In this document: piece by piece, positions 1-5,168 of the stretch
Layout: each line of letters opens with the position of its first letter
Numbering within the stretch: the first letter of the stretch is position 1
From: Methylomonas sp.
GTDB taxonomy: Bacteria > Pseudomonadota > Gammaproteobacteria > Methylococcales > Methylomonadaceae
Assembly: GCA_026989715.1 (NCBI GenBank)
Contig: JALSIU010000069.1
Location: 1-5,168 of the forward strand
Length of the DNA: 5,168 nt
Direction: 5' to 3'
The notes under the pieces: model-generated
Database searches by the model: none
The model's input: the letters and a program-made list of their open reading frames with translations, nothing else
What the model was told of the DNA's origin: nothing
Made by a program: the position numbers and the translations under genes

Positions 1-115
1 GTGTGTTTTCAGCACTTAATTTTTCAATATCAAGTTGTAAAGCTTGACGCTCACTACTAAGTTGCTCAATTTGCCGTTCAGCACTTGCTAATGCTTTTTT
101 ATCGGAAAAAAACAT
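1..115 (-). CDS. Partial coiled-coil protein, possibly a soluble methyl-accepting chemotaxis receptor (N-terminus only)
   Basis: Reading leftward from the ATG at 113-115, 38 codons stay open to the window edge, so only the N-terminus is present. The start is well supported: GGAG (122-125 on the plus strand as CTCC) sits 6 bases upstream of the ATG. The peptide begins MFFSDKKALASAERQIEQL and continues as a charged, Glu/Gln/Lys-rich helix with Leu and Ile at heptad-like spacing. There is no signal peptide or membrane segment, so the visible part is cytoplasmic. A short MFF-x-KK start leading straight into a coiled coil is typical of soluble chemoreceptors of the CZB type in gammaproteobacteria, but also of other coiled-coil signalling proteins. 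The signalling domain that would decide this lies outside the window. The gene is divergent from the rhomboid gene. Confidence 0.6.
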   Translation of the reverse strand, partial: MFFSDKKALASAERQIEQLSSERQALQLDIEKLSAENT

Positions 116-151
116 TTACTTCTCCAGGGTGTAATATTATTTTGGTTTTGC

Positions 152-177
152 TTATGATGCGCTTAGGTTAAACTTGA
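152..177 (-). promoter_or_regulatory. Possible sigma-28 (FliA)-like promoter for the leftward gene
   Basis: On the minus strand TCAAGTTT (170-177) matches the flagellar sigma-28 -35 consensus TAAAGTTT at seven of eight positions. It is followed by GCATCATAA (152-160), whose ATAA end resembles the GCCGATAA -10 element. The spacer is about one base shorter than standard and the -10 match is only partial. The position, about 36 bases upstream of the ATG, is plausible. It would fit a chemoreceptor gene, but the identity of that gene is itself tentative, so this is a weak call. Confidence 0.2.
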
Positions 178-290
178 GTTAAGAACTAAATTGTCATACG
201 CCGGCATCGGTGTAAAAATTTTTATCTTCTCATTTCACAGCATGCTATTTTAATTTCTATGCGCATTATAACTTAAATTGTAACCTCAAA

Positions 291-977
291 ATGATACCTA
301 TTCGCGATACCGTACCCTGTTATAGCAAACCTTACGTTAGTTGGGGCATAATGTTTATATGCATTAGCTTGTTTATCTTTTTGGAAATGTCACCTGACCG
401 CTTACATCATTATGTTATTTATATTTATGGCATGGTGCCCGCGCGTTATACAAATCCTGAATGGGCCATGCATATGGGCTATCCTATCGATTATTATTTG
501 TCCTTTCTGACCAACCTATTTTTGCATGGTGGTTGGTGGCACTTGATTATGAATATGTGGTTTATGTGGATTTTTGCCGACAATATTGAAGATAGGATGG
601 GGCATGGTCGGTTTATTATTTTTTATTTACTGTGTGGTTTTGTTGCCACAGGGGTGCAATGCCTGCATACGCCGAATCTTGTTATGCCGGTGGTGGGAGC
701 ATCAGGTGCTATTGCAGGGGTTTTGGGTGCTTATTTTTTTCTATACCCCTATGCAAAGATTGTGATTTGGGTGCCTATTTTATTTTTACCTCTTTTCTTT
801 GAGGTGCCGGCCATTGCTTTTATCGGTGTTTGGGTTATTTTCCAAATGCAAAAAGCGACGACTGCGGCCTTGTTTTATGAGGGGGCATCTGATGTGGCAC
901 TCTGGGCGCATCTTGGCGGCTTTGTGGCCGGCGTATTATTATTTCAGTTTTTTCTACGAAAAGATTATCCTGCATAA
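291..977 (+). CDS. Rhomboid family intramembrane serine protease
   Basis: This 228-residue polytopic inner-membrane protein has every residue expected of an active rhomboid, which cuts substrate transmembrane helices within the bilayer. The catalytic Ser138 lies in the GASG motif (136-139) and the catalytic His207 in AHLGG (206-210). The oxyanion and stabilising motif H-x4-H-x3-N is present as His79, His84 and Asn88, the same spacing as in E. coli GlpG. Hydrophobic helices lie at about 16-33, 71-97, 106-124, 133-152, 155-187 (probably two) and 203-222, giving a six- or seven-helix core. There is no cytoplasmic GlpG-type N-domain and no fused C-terminal domain, so this is a minimal bacterial rhomboid. 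The N-terminus MIPIRDTVP is typical of the family and supports the ATG at 291, although no clear Shine-Dalgarno precedes it. The substrate cannot be told from the sequence. Its neighbours do not suggest one, unless the small membrane protein downstream is a partner. Confidence 0.95.
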   Translation: MIPIRDTVPCYSKPYVSWGIMFICISLFIFLEMSPDRLHHYVIYIYGMVPARYTNPEWAMHMGYPIDYYLSFLTNLFLHGGWWHLIMNMWFMWIFADNIEDRMGHGRFIIFYLLCGFVATGVQCLHTPNLVMPVVGASGAIAGVLGAYFFLYPYAKIVIWVPILFLPLFFEVPAIAFIGVWVIFQMQKATTAALFYEGASDVALWAHLGGFVAGVLLFQFFLRKDYPA

Positions 978-995
978 TTGCCTTTAATGTATAAT
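965..995 (+). promoter_or_regulatory. Possible sigma-70 promoter for the 107-residue membrane protein gene
   Basis: A perfect TATAAT hexamer at 990-995 lies just after the rhomboid stop codon and about 72 bases before the next ATG. The best -35 candidate, TTATCC at 965-970, matches TTGACA poorly and has a long 19-base spacer. The region is AT-rich, so the -10 match could be chance. If real, the small gene is transcribed separately from, or in addition to, read-through from the rhomboid gene. Confidence 0.3.
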
Positions 996-1067
996 ATTAA
1001 GATTAAATTTTAAAGAAACGGTGCATGAATAATGTGTACTGGTTATTATTAGGAAGTTGACGCAAAA

Positions 1068-1391
1068 ATGAAAAAAATAAATATTGCCTTAGTGAGACTT
1101 ATCCAGTTTGTTGTTTTTGTTATCTTTACCTTTATGGTAATTATTTATTTCGGTGCTATGGTGTTTATCCCATTAGATGCGCTCGTGATGATTACTAAAC
1201 TATTGGGTATGTTTGGCATTAATACCTTTATTGGCGCGATAATTGGACTTCCAATTGTAGGCTATTTAGGCAAAATGGCTTATAACACGCCTGGCTTAAT
1301 CGCAATGGTCATGGAGACTGGTGTTGATTTAGTCAAAGTAGGGAAAGAAAGAGTGGATGCATTTAATAAAATAGCAGAGTCTATTAAATAG
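1068..1391 (+). CDS. Small two-helix membrane protein of unknown function (107 aa)
   Basis: I do not recognise this protein. It begins MKKINIALVR, followed by a long hydrophobic helix at about 11-34. A second hydrophobic, Gly-rich stretch covers about 46-68 (GAIIGLPIVGYLG). The C-terminal part, about 76-107, looks like an amphipathic, charged helix with Lys90, Lys93, Glu94 and Arg95, probably cytoplasmic or lying on the membrane. There is no cleavable signal peptide site and no catalytic motif. AGGA at 1051-1054 could serve as ribosome binding site, though the 13-base spacing to the ATG is long. A codon pattern giving a coherent two-helix protein, the upstream TATAAT and the strong terminator 25 bases downstream all argue that it is a real gene. 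It lies 90 bases after the rhomboid gene on the same strand. A role as a helper or substrate of that protease is possible but unsupported. Confidence 0.75.
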   Translation: MKKINIALVRLIQFVVFVIFTFMVIIYFGAMVFIPLDALVMITKLLGMFGINTFIGAIIGLPIVGYLGKMAYNTPGLIAMVMETGVDLVKVGKERVDAFNKIAESIK

Positions 1392-1416
1392 TTAGTTTAA
1401 GTCAGTCGGTTTTTAT

Positions 1417-1453
1417 AAAGGCTTACATCCTTATTGGATGTAAGCCTTTTTTT
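1417..1453 (+). terminator. Intrinsic (rho-independent) terminator in the convergent gap
   Basis: The left arm 1417-1430 (AAAGGCTTACATCC) pairs perfectly with 1436-1449 (GGATGTAAGCCTTT) as a 14-base-pair stem with a 5-base loop (TTATT). A run of seven T follows at 1447-1453. It begins 25 bases after the stop of the 107-residue gene. Read from the other strand the stem is followed by TTTATAAAAA, a poor U-tract, so it may stop the leftward diguanylate cyclase transcript less efficiently. Confidence 0.93.
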
Positions 1454-1494
1454 ATGTTTTTTAAATAAGATAAGAGTTGATAAATAAAAGCAAA

Positions 1495-3087
1495 TTAAAA
1501 TAATTTCACTTTTATTTTGCCGGACCAAGTGATGCCTAACCCATTTTTACCTTGTCGTTTGACTTCATACATCGATTCATCGGCAGATTTGACTAAATCA
1601 TCAAATGTTTGCCCATGCTGAGGAGTTATGGCAATGCCAATACTAACACCAACTTGCACTGATAAGTTTTTATCGATGGAGATGGGATGCTGAATGCTAT
1701 GCACCATTTTTTCAGCAATATCCAGTGCGCTATCATAACTATTGTTATTGAGCACGATAATTAAAAACTCATCACCTCCTAAGCGACACACTAAATCACC
1801 TGTGCGTACACAAGCACTTAGACGCTCTGCCGTTCGTTGTAAAACGACATCACCGACATCATGACCGTAAGTATCATTTGCTTGTTTGAAGCCATCTAAG
1901 TCTAATAAAAAGACGCTTATTTTAGCGGGGTTATTTTCAAGGCTATATTGGTCGAATTGTTCCCGTATTGCTTGCCGTAAGAGCAGGCCGGTCAGTGCAT
2001 CATGGTCTGCTTTATGGCGGATGGCGTGTTCATGTAGTACGCGTTGTGTAACATCAAAGACAACGCCTTCAATACGGGTTTCACCTGTTGCATCAATCAC
2101 TTTCGAGACCAAACAGTGTACCCAAATCGTCGCGCCATTATTTTGTTGTAGCGAGAAATCTTGTGCTTGTAAGTCGTTTGAGCGAAGAGCGTTACTCAGC
2201 ATGAGTTGGAATGCTTTTTCTTCTTTAATAAAAAGTGTGGCAAAGTCTTTGTTGGTAAATGTGAGCGCGGGCTTTTCTGTACAATGCAATATTTTGAGTA
2301 AGGTTGAGTTGTAATTGATTAATTGGCCGGCGGTATTGAGCAGAAATAAGCCGGCACTACTGGAATCAAAAATATGGCGCAATTGCTGCTCCATATGTTG
2401 CATGGATTTTCTTAGAATTTTTTCTTGTTTGAACTTTATTTCCTGTTTTTTTAATAAATCATTAATATCATCAATCAGCCGTCCCAGTTCATTATGTTGG
2501 TGGTTTTTTAGTTTTGGAATGCGTTTTTTCTTGTCGGCCTTGATTTCGTGTGTCGTATTAGAAACCATTAATAAGGGTTGTGATATATTAGAGCGAACCA
2601 AGATTAATAATATGATGGTGGTTGCTGTTATCAGGAGTAAGGCATTAATGGCACTGGCATAAGCTGCATACCTGGCCTCCGAAAGGTTAAACTGTGTATT
2701 GATATTAATGCTGAGCTGCCCTACTAATTGCTGATGATTAAAGGGAGAATATAAAGGGCGTGTCAGTTGCGTACTATTTTCAATAGGTATGGGTTTGCGT
2801 TTTTGGACGAGTACCGTTTTATCATCACTAATGGCGGCACTAAAGACAATATCATTACGTAATAAGCCTTCAATCACATCAGTGGCAACAATTTGATCGC
2901 GTGAGTAAGCAGCGATGGCGGCGGTTTTTTCCACGGTATCCATCAGTTGCTTAATGGTGATGACGGCATTTTTTTGAGAACGATTAAATTCGCTTATAAA
3001 TGTAAGACTGATAGCAACCCCAGCGATAACAATAGCCGAACAGAAGCTATAAATAACTAATTTATGATGTAGATGTTTTGATAGCAT
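1495..3087 (-). CDS. Membrane diguanylate cyclase: periplasmic sensor, HAMP, PAS and GGDEF domains
   Basis: This 530-residue inner-membrane enzyme should make cyclic di-GMP from two GTP. A first membrane helix (about 10-31) is followed by a periplasmic domain (about 32-143) resembling CHASE8-type sensors, as in YfiN. The second helix is at about 144-164, a HAMP linker at about 165-215, a short coiled coil at about 210-235, a PAS domain at about 236-350, and the GGDEF domain from about 355 to the end. The GGDEF domain looks active: DHDALTG (361-367), metal-binding Asp396 in DLDGFK, NDTYGHDVGD (404-413) and an intact GGDEF signature at 437-441. The inhibitory I-site RxxD is also intact (Arg428, Asp431, five residues before GGDEF), so product feedback is expected. 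No EAL domain follows. The start is bounded by an in-frame stop two codons upstream. No clear Shine-Dalgarno is present, and the gene lies 21 bases after the porin-like gene, so coupled translation is likely. It is the last gene of the operon. Confidence 0.95.
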   Translation of the reverse strand: MLSKHLHHKLVIYSFCSAIVIAGVAISLTFISEFNRSQKNAVITIKQLMDTVEKTAAIAAYSRDQIVATDVIEGLLRNDIVFSAAISDDKTVLVQKRKPIPIENSTQLTRPLYSPFNHQQLVGQLSININTQFNLSEARYAAYASAINALLLITATTIILLILVRSNISQPLLMVSNTTHEIKADKKKRIPKLKNHQHNELGRLIDDINDLLKKQEIKFKQEKILRKSMQHMEQQLRHIFDSSSAGLFLLNTAGQLINYNSTLLKILHCTEKPALTFTNKDFATLFIKEEKAFQLMLSNALRSNDLQAQDFSLQQNNGATIWVHCLVSKVIDATGETRIEGVVFDVTQRVLHEHAIRHKADHDALTGLLLRQAIREQFDQYSLENNPAKISVFLLDLDGFKQANDTYGHDVGDVVLQRTAERLSACVRTGDLVCRLGGDEFLIIVLNNNSYDSALDIAEKMVHSIQHPISIDKNLSVQVGVSIGIAITPQHGQTFDDLVKSADESMYEVKRQGKNGLGITWSGKIKVKLF

Positions 3088-3108
3088 ATATTATGAGTGT
3101 TATTTAGC

Positions 3109-4368
3109 TTAGAAAATAAAGTCAAAGCCAAAGGACCAGACGTTAACTTTATTAGGGGTTGGCGTTGTACCAAATTTTTGCCAGAGTTGCGCGCCATTTT
3201 TGCCGATCCAAAAGTGACTCCACTGTGCTTTTATAGCAATATTGGTATAAACATCCCAACGTACACCTAAAGAAATAGACTGCTCGTTAATGCCATTTTG
3301 GTTAATAAATGTATCAACCAACTCATGAATCTGTTGAAATTCTGGGTTGGGTAATCTAGCTTCCGGAACATCAATATAGTTTGCAAAGCTATGCGCTATA
3401 CCCAATAAGGTATATAAAGTGATCGTGTCAAAACGCCTCCCGATACTGAGGTAAGCGCTGGTTTGCGCTGGAAATAGCGGTGAATCGCTATGTAAATAGG
3501 CCGCTTCTGCTTGTGCCAACCAAACGCCGTTATCATAAGCGCCCCCTAAGGAAATAAAATGCATATTAGTATTTTTAGTGGTCAAATAGGGAGTCAGTTT
3601 ATTAATGCCCGGTAGGGCTAAATTAACCAGAGTATTATTGAGTATTTTAGAGCCTGCGTCAAAACCTGGCGTATCAGTGACGGGGTGTACAAACACGTAG
3701 CTTAATTTTGTACGCCAATAACGATGCTCATACGTTAAGTTACCACCGACAATGGGCGCATTGAAATCAAATAATTTATTGCCGGGATTTGATATTAATT
3801 GGTTGCTAGAGAATCCTGCAAATATTTTTGCTGTTAAATAGCCATTATAAATGGCATAACGTTTAATGAGATCAATGCCGTCATAGTGATAAACAGGAAT
3901 CGTACCATAAAACTCATGTGGGGGGCGCATCCATGGGTAGGCATAGCTTATATTACGGTAATCTGATGCCAAAAAAACATCGGTTCCCATGCGTCCTGCC
4001 CTTATATTAAGGCTATTGGATGCATGCCAGCGCATAAATGCCAGTTCTAGGTTTTGTTCGAAAAAATCTCCGGCATGGTTACGCGCAATCCATTGCGTCG
4101 TCATTTGCAGTGTCTCATTAAAGTTGACATCAAGTTGTAAGCCAAAACGGGAGTCAGGGGCAATACCCCAAGCGTTAGTGACGCTTTTGGTTTGCGAACG
4201 GTCACGATAAAAGCCTATTGCATTAGTATCTGTACCGACAATCGATAAAGAGCCAAAGCCTTTGATGGACCATTCGCTTGCCTGTACAGTATGCACGAGG
4301 CATAAAAAACAGCTAATGAAGGGATATAAAATAGCTTTTTTTATAAGAGGGGTTAAGTATTGTTGCAT
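3109..4368 (-). CDS. Porin-like outer-membrane beta-barrel protein (419 aa)
   Basis: This is probably a secreted outer-membrane barrel. The N-terminus has basic Lys10-Lys11, a hydrophobic core at about 12-27 and a likely signal peptidase site after VQA (28-30), giving a mature start SEWSIKGFGS. The mature part alternates polar and hydrophobic residues as in amphipathic strands, is rich in Tyr, Trp and Phe at putative girdle positions, and ends WSFGFDFIF, the terminal-Phe signal used by the BAM machinery. The length of about 390 mature residues suits a 16- to 18-strand porin, but I cannot name the family or substrate. Conserved-looking blocks are YLSIGRRFD (306-314), NQNGINEQSISLGVRWD (356-372) and QWSHFWIG (382-389), all repeated in the partial gene at 4787. 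The ATG follows the stop of the upstream PstS-like gene after 4 bases and has no clear Shine-Dalgarno, which suggests translational coupling. It lies between that gene and the diguanylate cyclase. Confidence 0.85.
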   Translation of the reverse strand: MQQYLTPLIKKAILYPFISCFLCLVHTVQASEWSIKGFGSLSIVGTDTNAIGFYRDRSQTKSVTNAWGIAPDSRFGLQLDVNFNETLQMTTQWIARNHAGDFFEQNLELAFMRWHASNSLNIRAGRMGTDVFLASDYRNISYAYPWMRPPHEFYGTIPVYHYDGIDLIKRYAIYNGYLTAKIFAGFSSNQLISNPGNKLFDFNAPIVGGNLTYEHRYWRTKLSYVFVHPVTDTPGFDAGSKILNNTLVNLALPGINKLTPYLTTKNTNMHFISLGGAYDNGVWLAQAEAAYLHSDSPLFPAQTSAYLSIGRRFDTITLYTLLGIAHSFANYIDVPEARLPNPEFQQIHELVDTFINQNGINEQSISLGVRWDVYTNIAIKAQWSHFWIGKNGAQLWQKFGTTPTPNKVNVWSFGFDFIF

Positions 4369-4372
4369 GATG

Positions 4373-4783
4373 CTATTTTAAAATGAATAAAATACGTATC
4401 GCTTGGTGGCTTGCATTTTTTTTGTTTATATAGCCAATAGCACCTATATTTTCTTGAATCGCTTTAATCACACTTTGGTCGTCAGTGAGTTTGATAGGGG
4501 GGGAGGTTTGGCCACTGAACATCAGGCGTGCCCAATAGGCATTGATTTGCGCAATGGGGCGCTGAGTCAGTTGTTGATAAAAGTCGTCACGTAATGTTGT
4601 TTGGTCATAGGTTGTTGCAAATTGACCATTGGGAAAGGCTCGCATCCGTCCCATGAAAATATCTTGAACTTGTAGTCGTGTTAATGGCACTTGGTTATTT
4701 TGCACATTAGTAATCACGGCAATTTCCGCAATGGCTTGCGATGCTAGACAAAAGAGAAAACAACCTAGAATGAAGTTTTTCAT
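4373..4783 (-). CDS. Small periplasmic PstS-like substrate-binding protein (136 aa, half-size)
   Basis: This secreted protein belongs by pattern to the short 'phosphate ABC transporter substrate-binding' group, roughly half the size of a full PstS. A Sec signal peptide covers 1-19, with cleavage expected after AIA (17-19). The mature part shows the family's hallmarks in order: an early beta strand AVITN (22-26), LTRLQVQDIFMGRMRAFPNG (34-53), LRDDFYQQL (64-72), the AYWARLMFSGQTSPP region (82-96) and a C-terminal GAIGYI (114-119). No lipobox is placed suitably, so it should be soluble. No transporter permease or ATPase gene is nearby, so a role in uptake is unlikely. In this context a sensory or regulatory role toward the diguanylate cyclase is more plausible (inference). 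Phosphate as ligand is not established for such short members. The ATG comes 3 bases after the stop of the upstream porin-like gene, with no strong Shine-Dalgarno. Confidence 0.85.
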   Translation of the reverse strand: MKNFILGCFLFCLASQAIAEIAVITNVQNNQVPLTRLQVQDIFMGRMRAFPNGQFATTYDQTTLRDDFYQQLTQRPIAQINAYWARLMFSGQTSPPIKLTDDQSVIKAIQENIGAIGYINKKNASHQAIRILFILK

Positions 4784-4786
4784 CGT

Positions 4787-5168
4787 CTAAAATATAAAGT
4801 CGAGGCCAACAGACCAAACATTAATATTGTATGGTACATTGCTAGGGTAATAGGGGGGAGCCCATGACCTAGCACCTTGAGCGGTACCCATCCAATAATG
4901 AGACCATTGCACTTTAAACGCGACGTTGGTATAAAAATCCCAGCGTAAGCCTAAAGATAGGGATTGCTCATTTTGACCATTTTGATTGGCTAATTTATCT
5001 AAGTTACTCCATGCTTCTTGGAAGATAGGCAGTGCAATAACAGGCGGTGGAATATCCACTTTTTTTTGAAAGGAGTGAGAGACTCCGTATAAAGCATACA
5101 CTGTCAGCGCATCAAAGCGTCGTCCGATGCTTAAATAAGCAGAAGCCAGCGAAGGGTAATACCGTGCG
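4787..5168 (-). CDS. Partial porin-like outer-membrane protein (C-terminal part), paralog of the gene at 3109
   Basis: The minus-strand frame is open from the right window edge to a TAG at 4787-4789, giving about 127 C-terminal residues; the start and signal peptide are outside the window. A GTG at 5099-5101 is internal, not the start: the codons before it read SAYLSIGRRFD, exactly where the full-length paralog has the same block. By hand, about 47 of 84 ungapped positions are identical to residues 306-389 of that paralog, including YLSIGRRFD, NEQS-SLG-RWD and QWSH-W-G. The end NVWSVGLDFIF carries the terminal Phe of outer-membrane barrels. The segment between QWSH and the last strand is diverged and richer in Pro, Tyr and Gly (YYPSN), which could be a loop differing in ligand or phage contact. 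It is the first visible gene of the operon and ends 3 bases before the PstS-like gene. Confidence 0.85.
   Translation of the reverse strand, partial: ARYYPSLASAYLSIGRRFDALTVYALYGVSHSFQKKVDIPPPVIALPIFQEAWSNLDKLANQNGQNEQSLSLGLRWDFYTNVAFKVQWSHYWMGTAQGARSWAPPYYPSNVPYNINVWSVGLDFIF

Noticed and set aside
190..220. TTGTCA at 190-195 as the -35 of a rhomboid promoter.
   Set aside because: The hexamer 17 bases downstream (AAAAAT) is a poor -10 and I see no better pairing in the spacer, so no promoter is called for the rhomboid gene.
574..987. Short plus-strand open frames of 63 and 62 codons overlapping the rhomboid gene in another frame.
   Set aside because: They overlap the conserved catalytic region of the rhomboid gene, are unrelated to any family I know, and reflect the base composition of that gene.
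984..1050. AT-rich inverted repeats such as TTAAT...ATTAA (984-1000) and AATAAT...ATTATT (1028-1050) as operators or hairpins.
   Set aside because: The arms are only 5-6 A/T base pairs in an AT-rich spacer, so chance pairing is likely.
1886..2662. Two consecutive plus-strand open frames (142 and 115 codons) opposite the diguanylate cyclase gene.
   Set aside because: They lie entirely antisense to a gene with clear PAS and HAMP domains, have Cys/Ser-rich compositions with no motif, and no ribosome binding site or promoter of note. They are frame shadows.
4373..4783. A lipoprotein reading of the PstS-like protein, based on ILGC at residues 5-8.
   Set aside because: The Cys is too close to the N-terminus to follow a hydrophobic signal core, whereas a normal signal peptidase I site (AIA, 17-19) is well placed.
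4787..5101. A complete 104-residue protein starting at the GTG at 5099-5101.
   Set aside because: The reading frame continues upstream to the window edge with residues that align to the full-length paralog (SAYLSIGRRFD), so the GTG is an internal Val codon and the gene is a partial porin.

Overview
The window looks like ordinary chromosomal DNA from a fairly low-GC Gram-negative bacterium, most likely a gammaproteobacterium. The evidence is two outer-membrane beta-barrel proteins ending in the usual terminal Phe, Sec signal peptides on periplasmic proteins, and a membrane GGDEF signalling enzyme. I cannot fix the genus. No RNA gene, insertion sequence, CRISPR array or phage gene is visible.

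Left part (1-1391). A minus-strand gene runs off the left edge; its 38 visible N-terminal residues form a soluble coiled coil, as in cytoplasmic chemoreceptors. A 175-base divergent spacer separates it from a plus-strand rhomboid intramembrane protease with a complete catalytic set. Next comes a 107-residue two-helix membrane protein of unknown function with its own possible promoter. A strong intrinsic terminator (1417-1453) ends this plus-strand group and lies in the convergent gap before the next group.

Right part (1495-5168). Four tightly packed minus-strand genes probably form one operon whose promoter lies beyond the right edge. In transcription order they are an outer-membrane porin-like protein (only its C-terminal third is in the window), a 136-residue secreted PstS-like half-size periplasmic binding protein, a second porin-like protein related to the first, and a membrane diguanylate cyclase (periplasmic sensor, HAMP, PAS, GGDEF). 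The gaps are 3, 4 and 21 bases.

The right-hand operon is the main point of interest. It encodes one component for each envelope layer: outer-membrane barrels, a small soluble periplasmic protein, and an inner-membrane c-di-GMP synthase with a periplasmic sensor domain. This suggests a pathway in which a periplasmic ligand or envelope state sets c-di-GMP output, analogous in layout to YfiB-YfiR-YfiN or NspS-MbaA but with different parts. The coupling is inferred from gene order and domains, not shown by the sequence.
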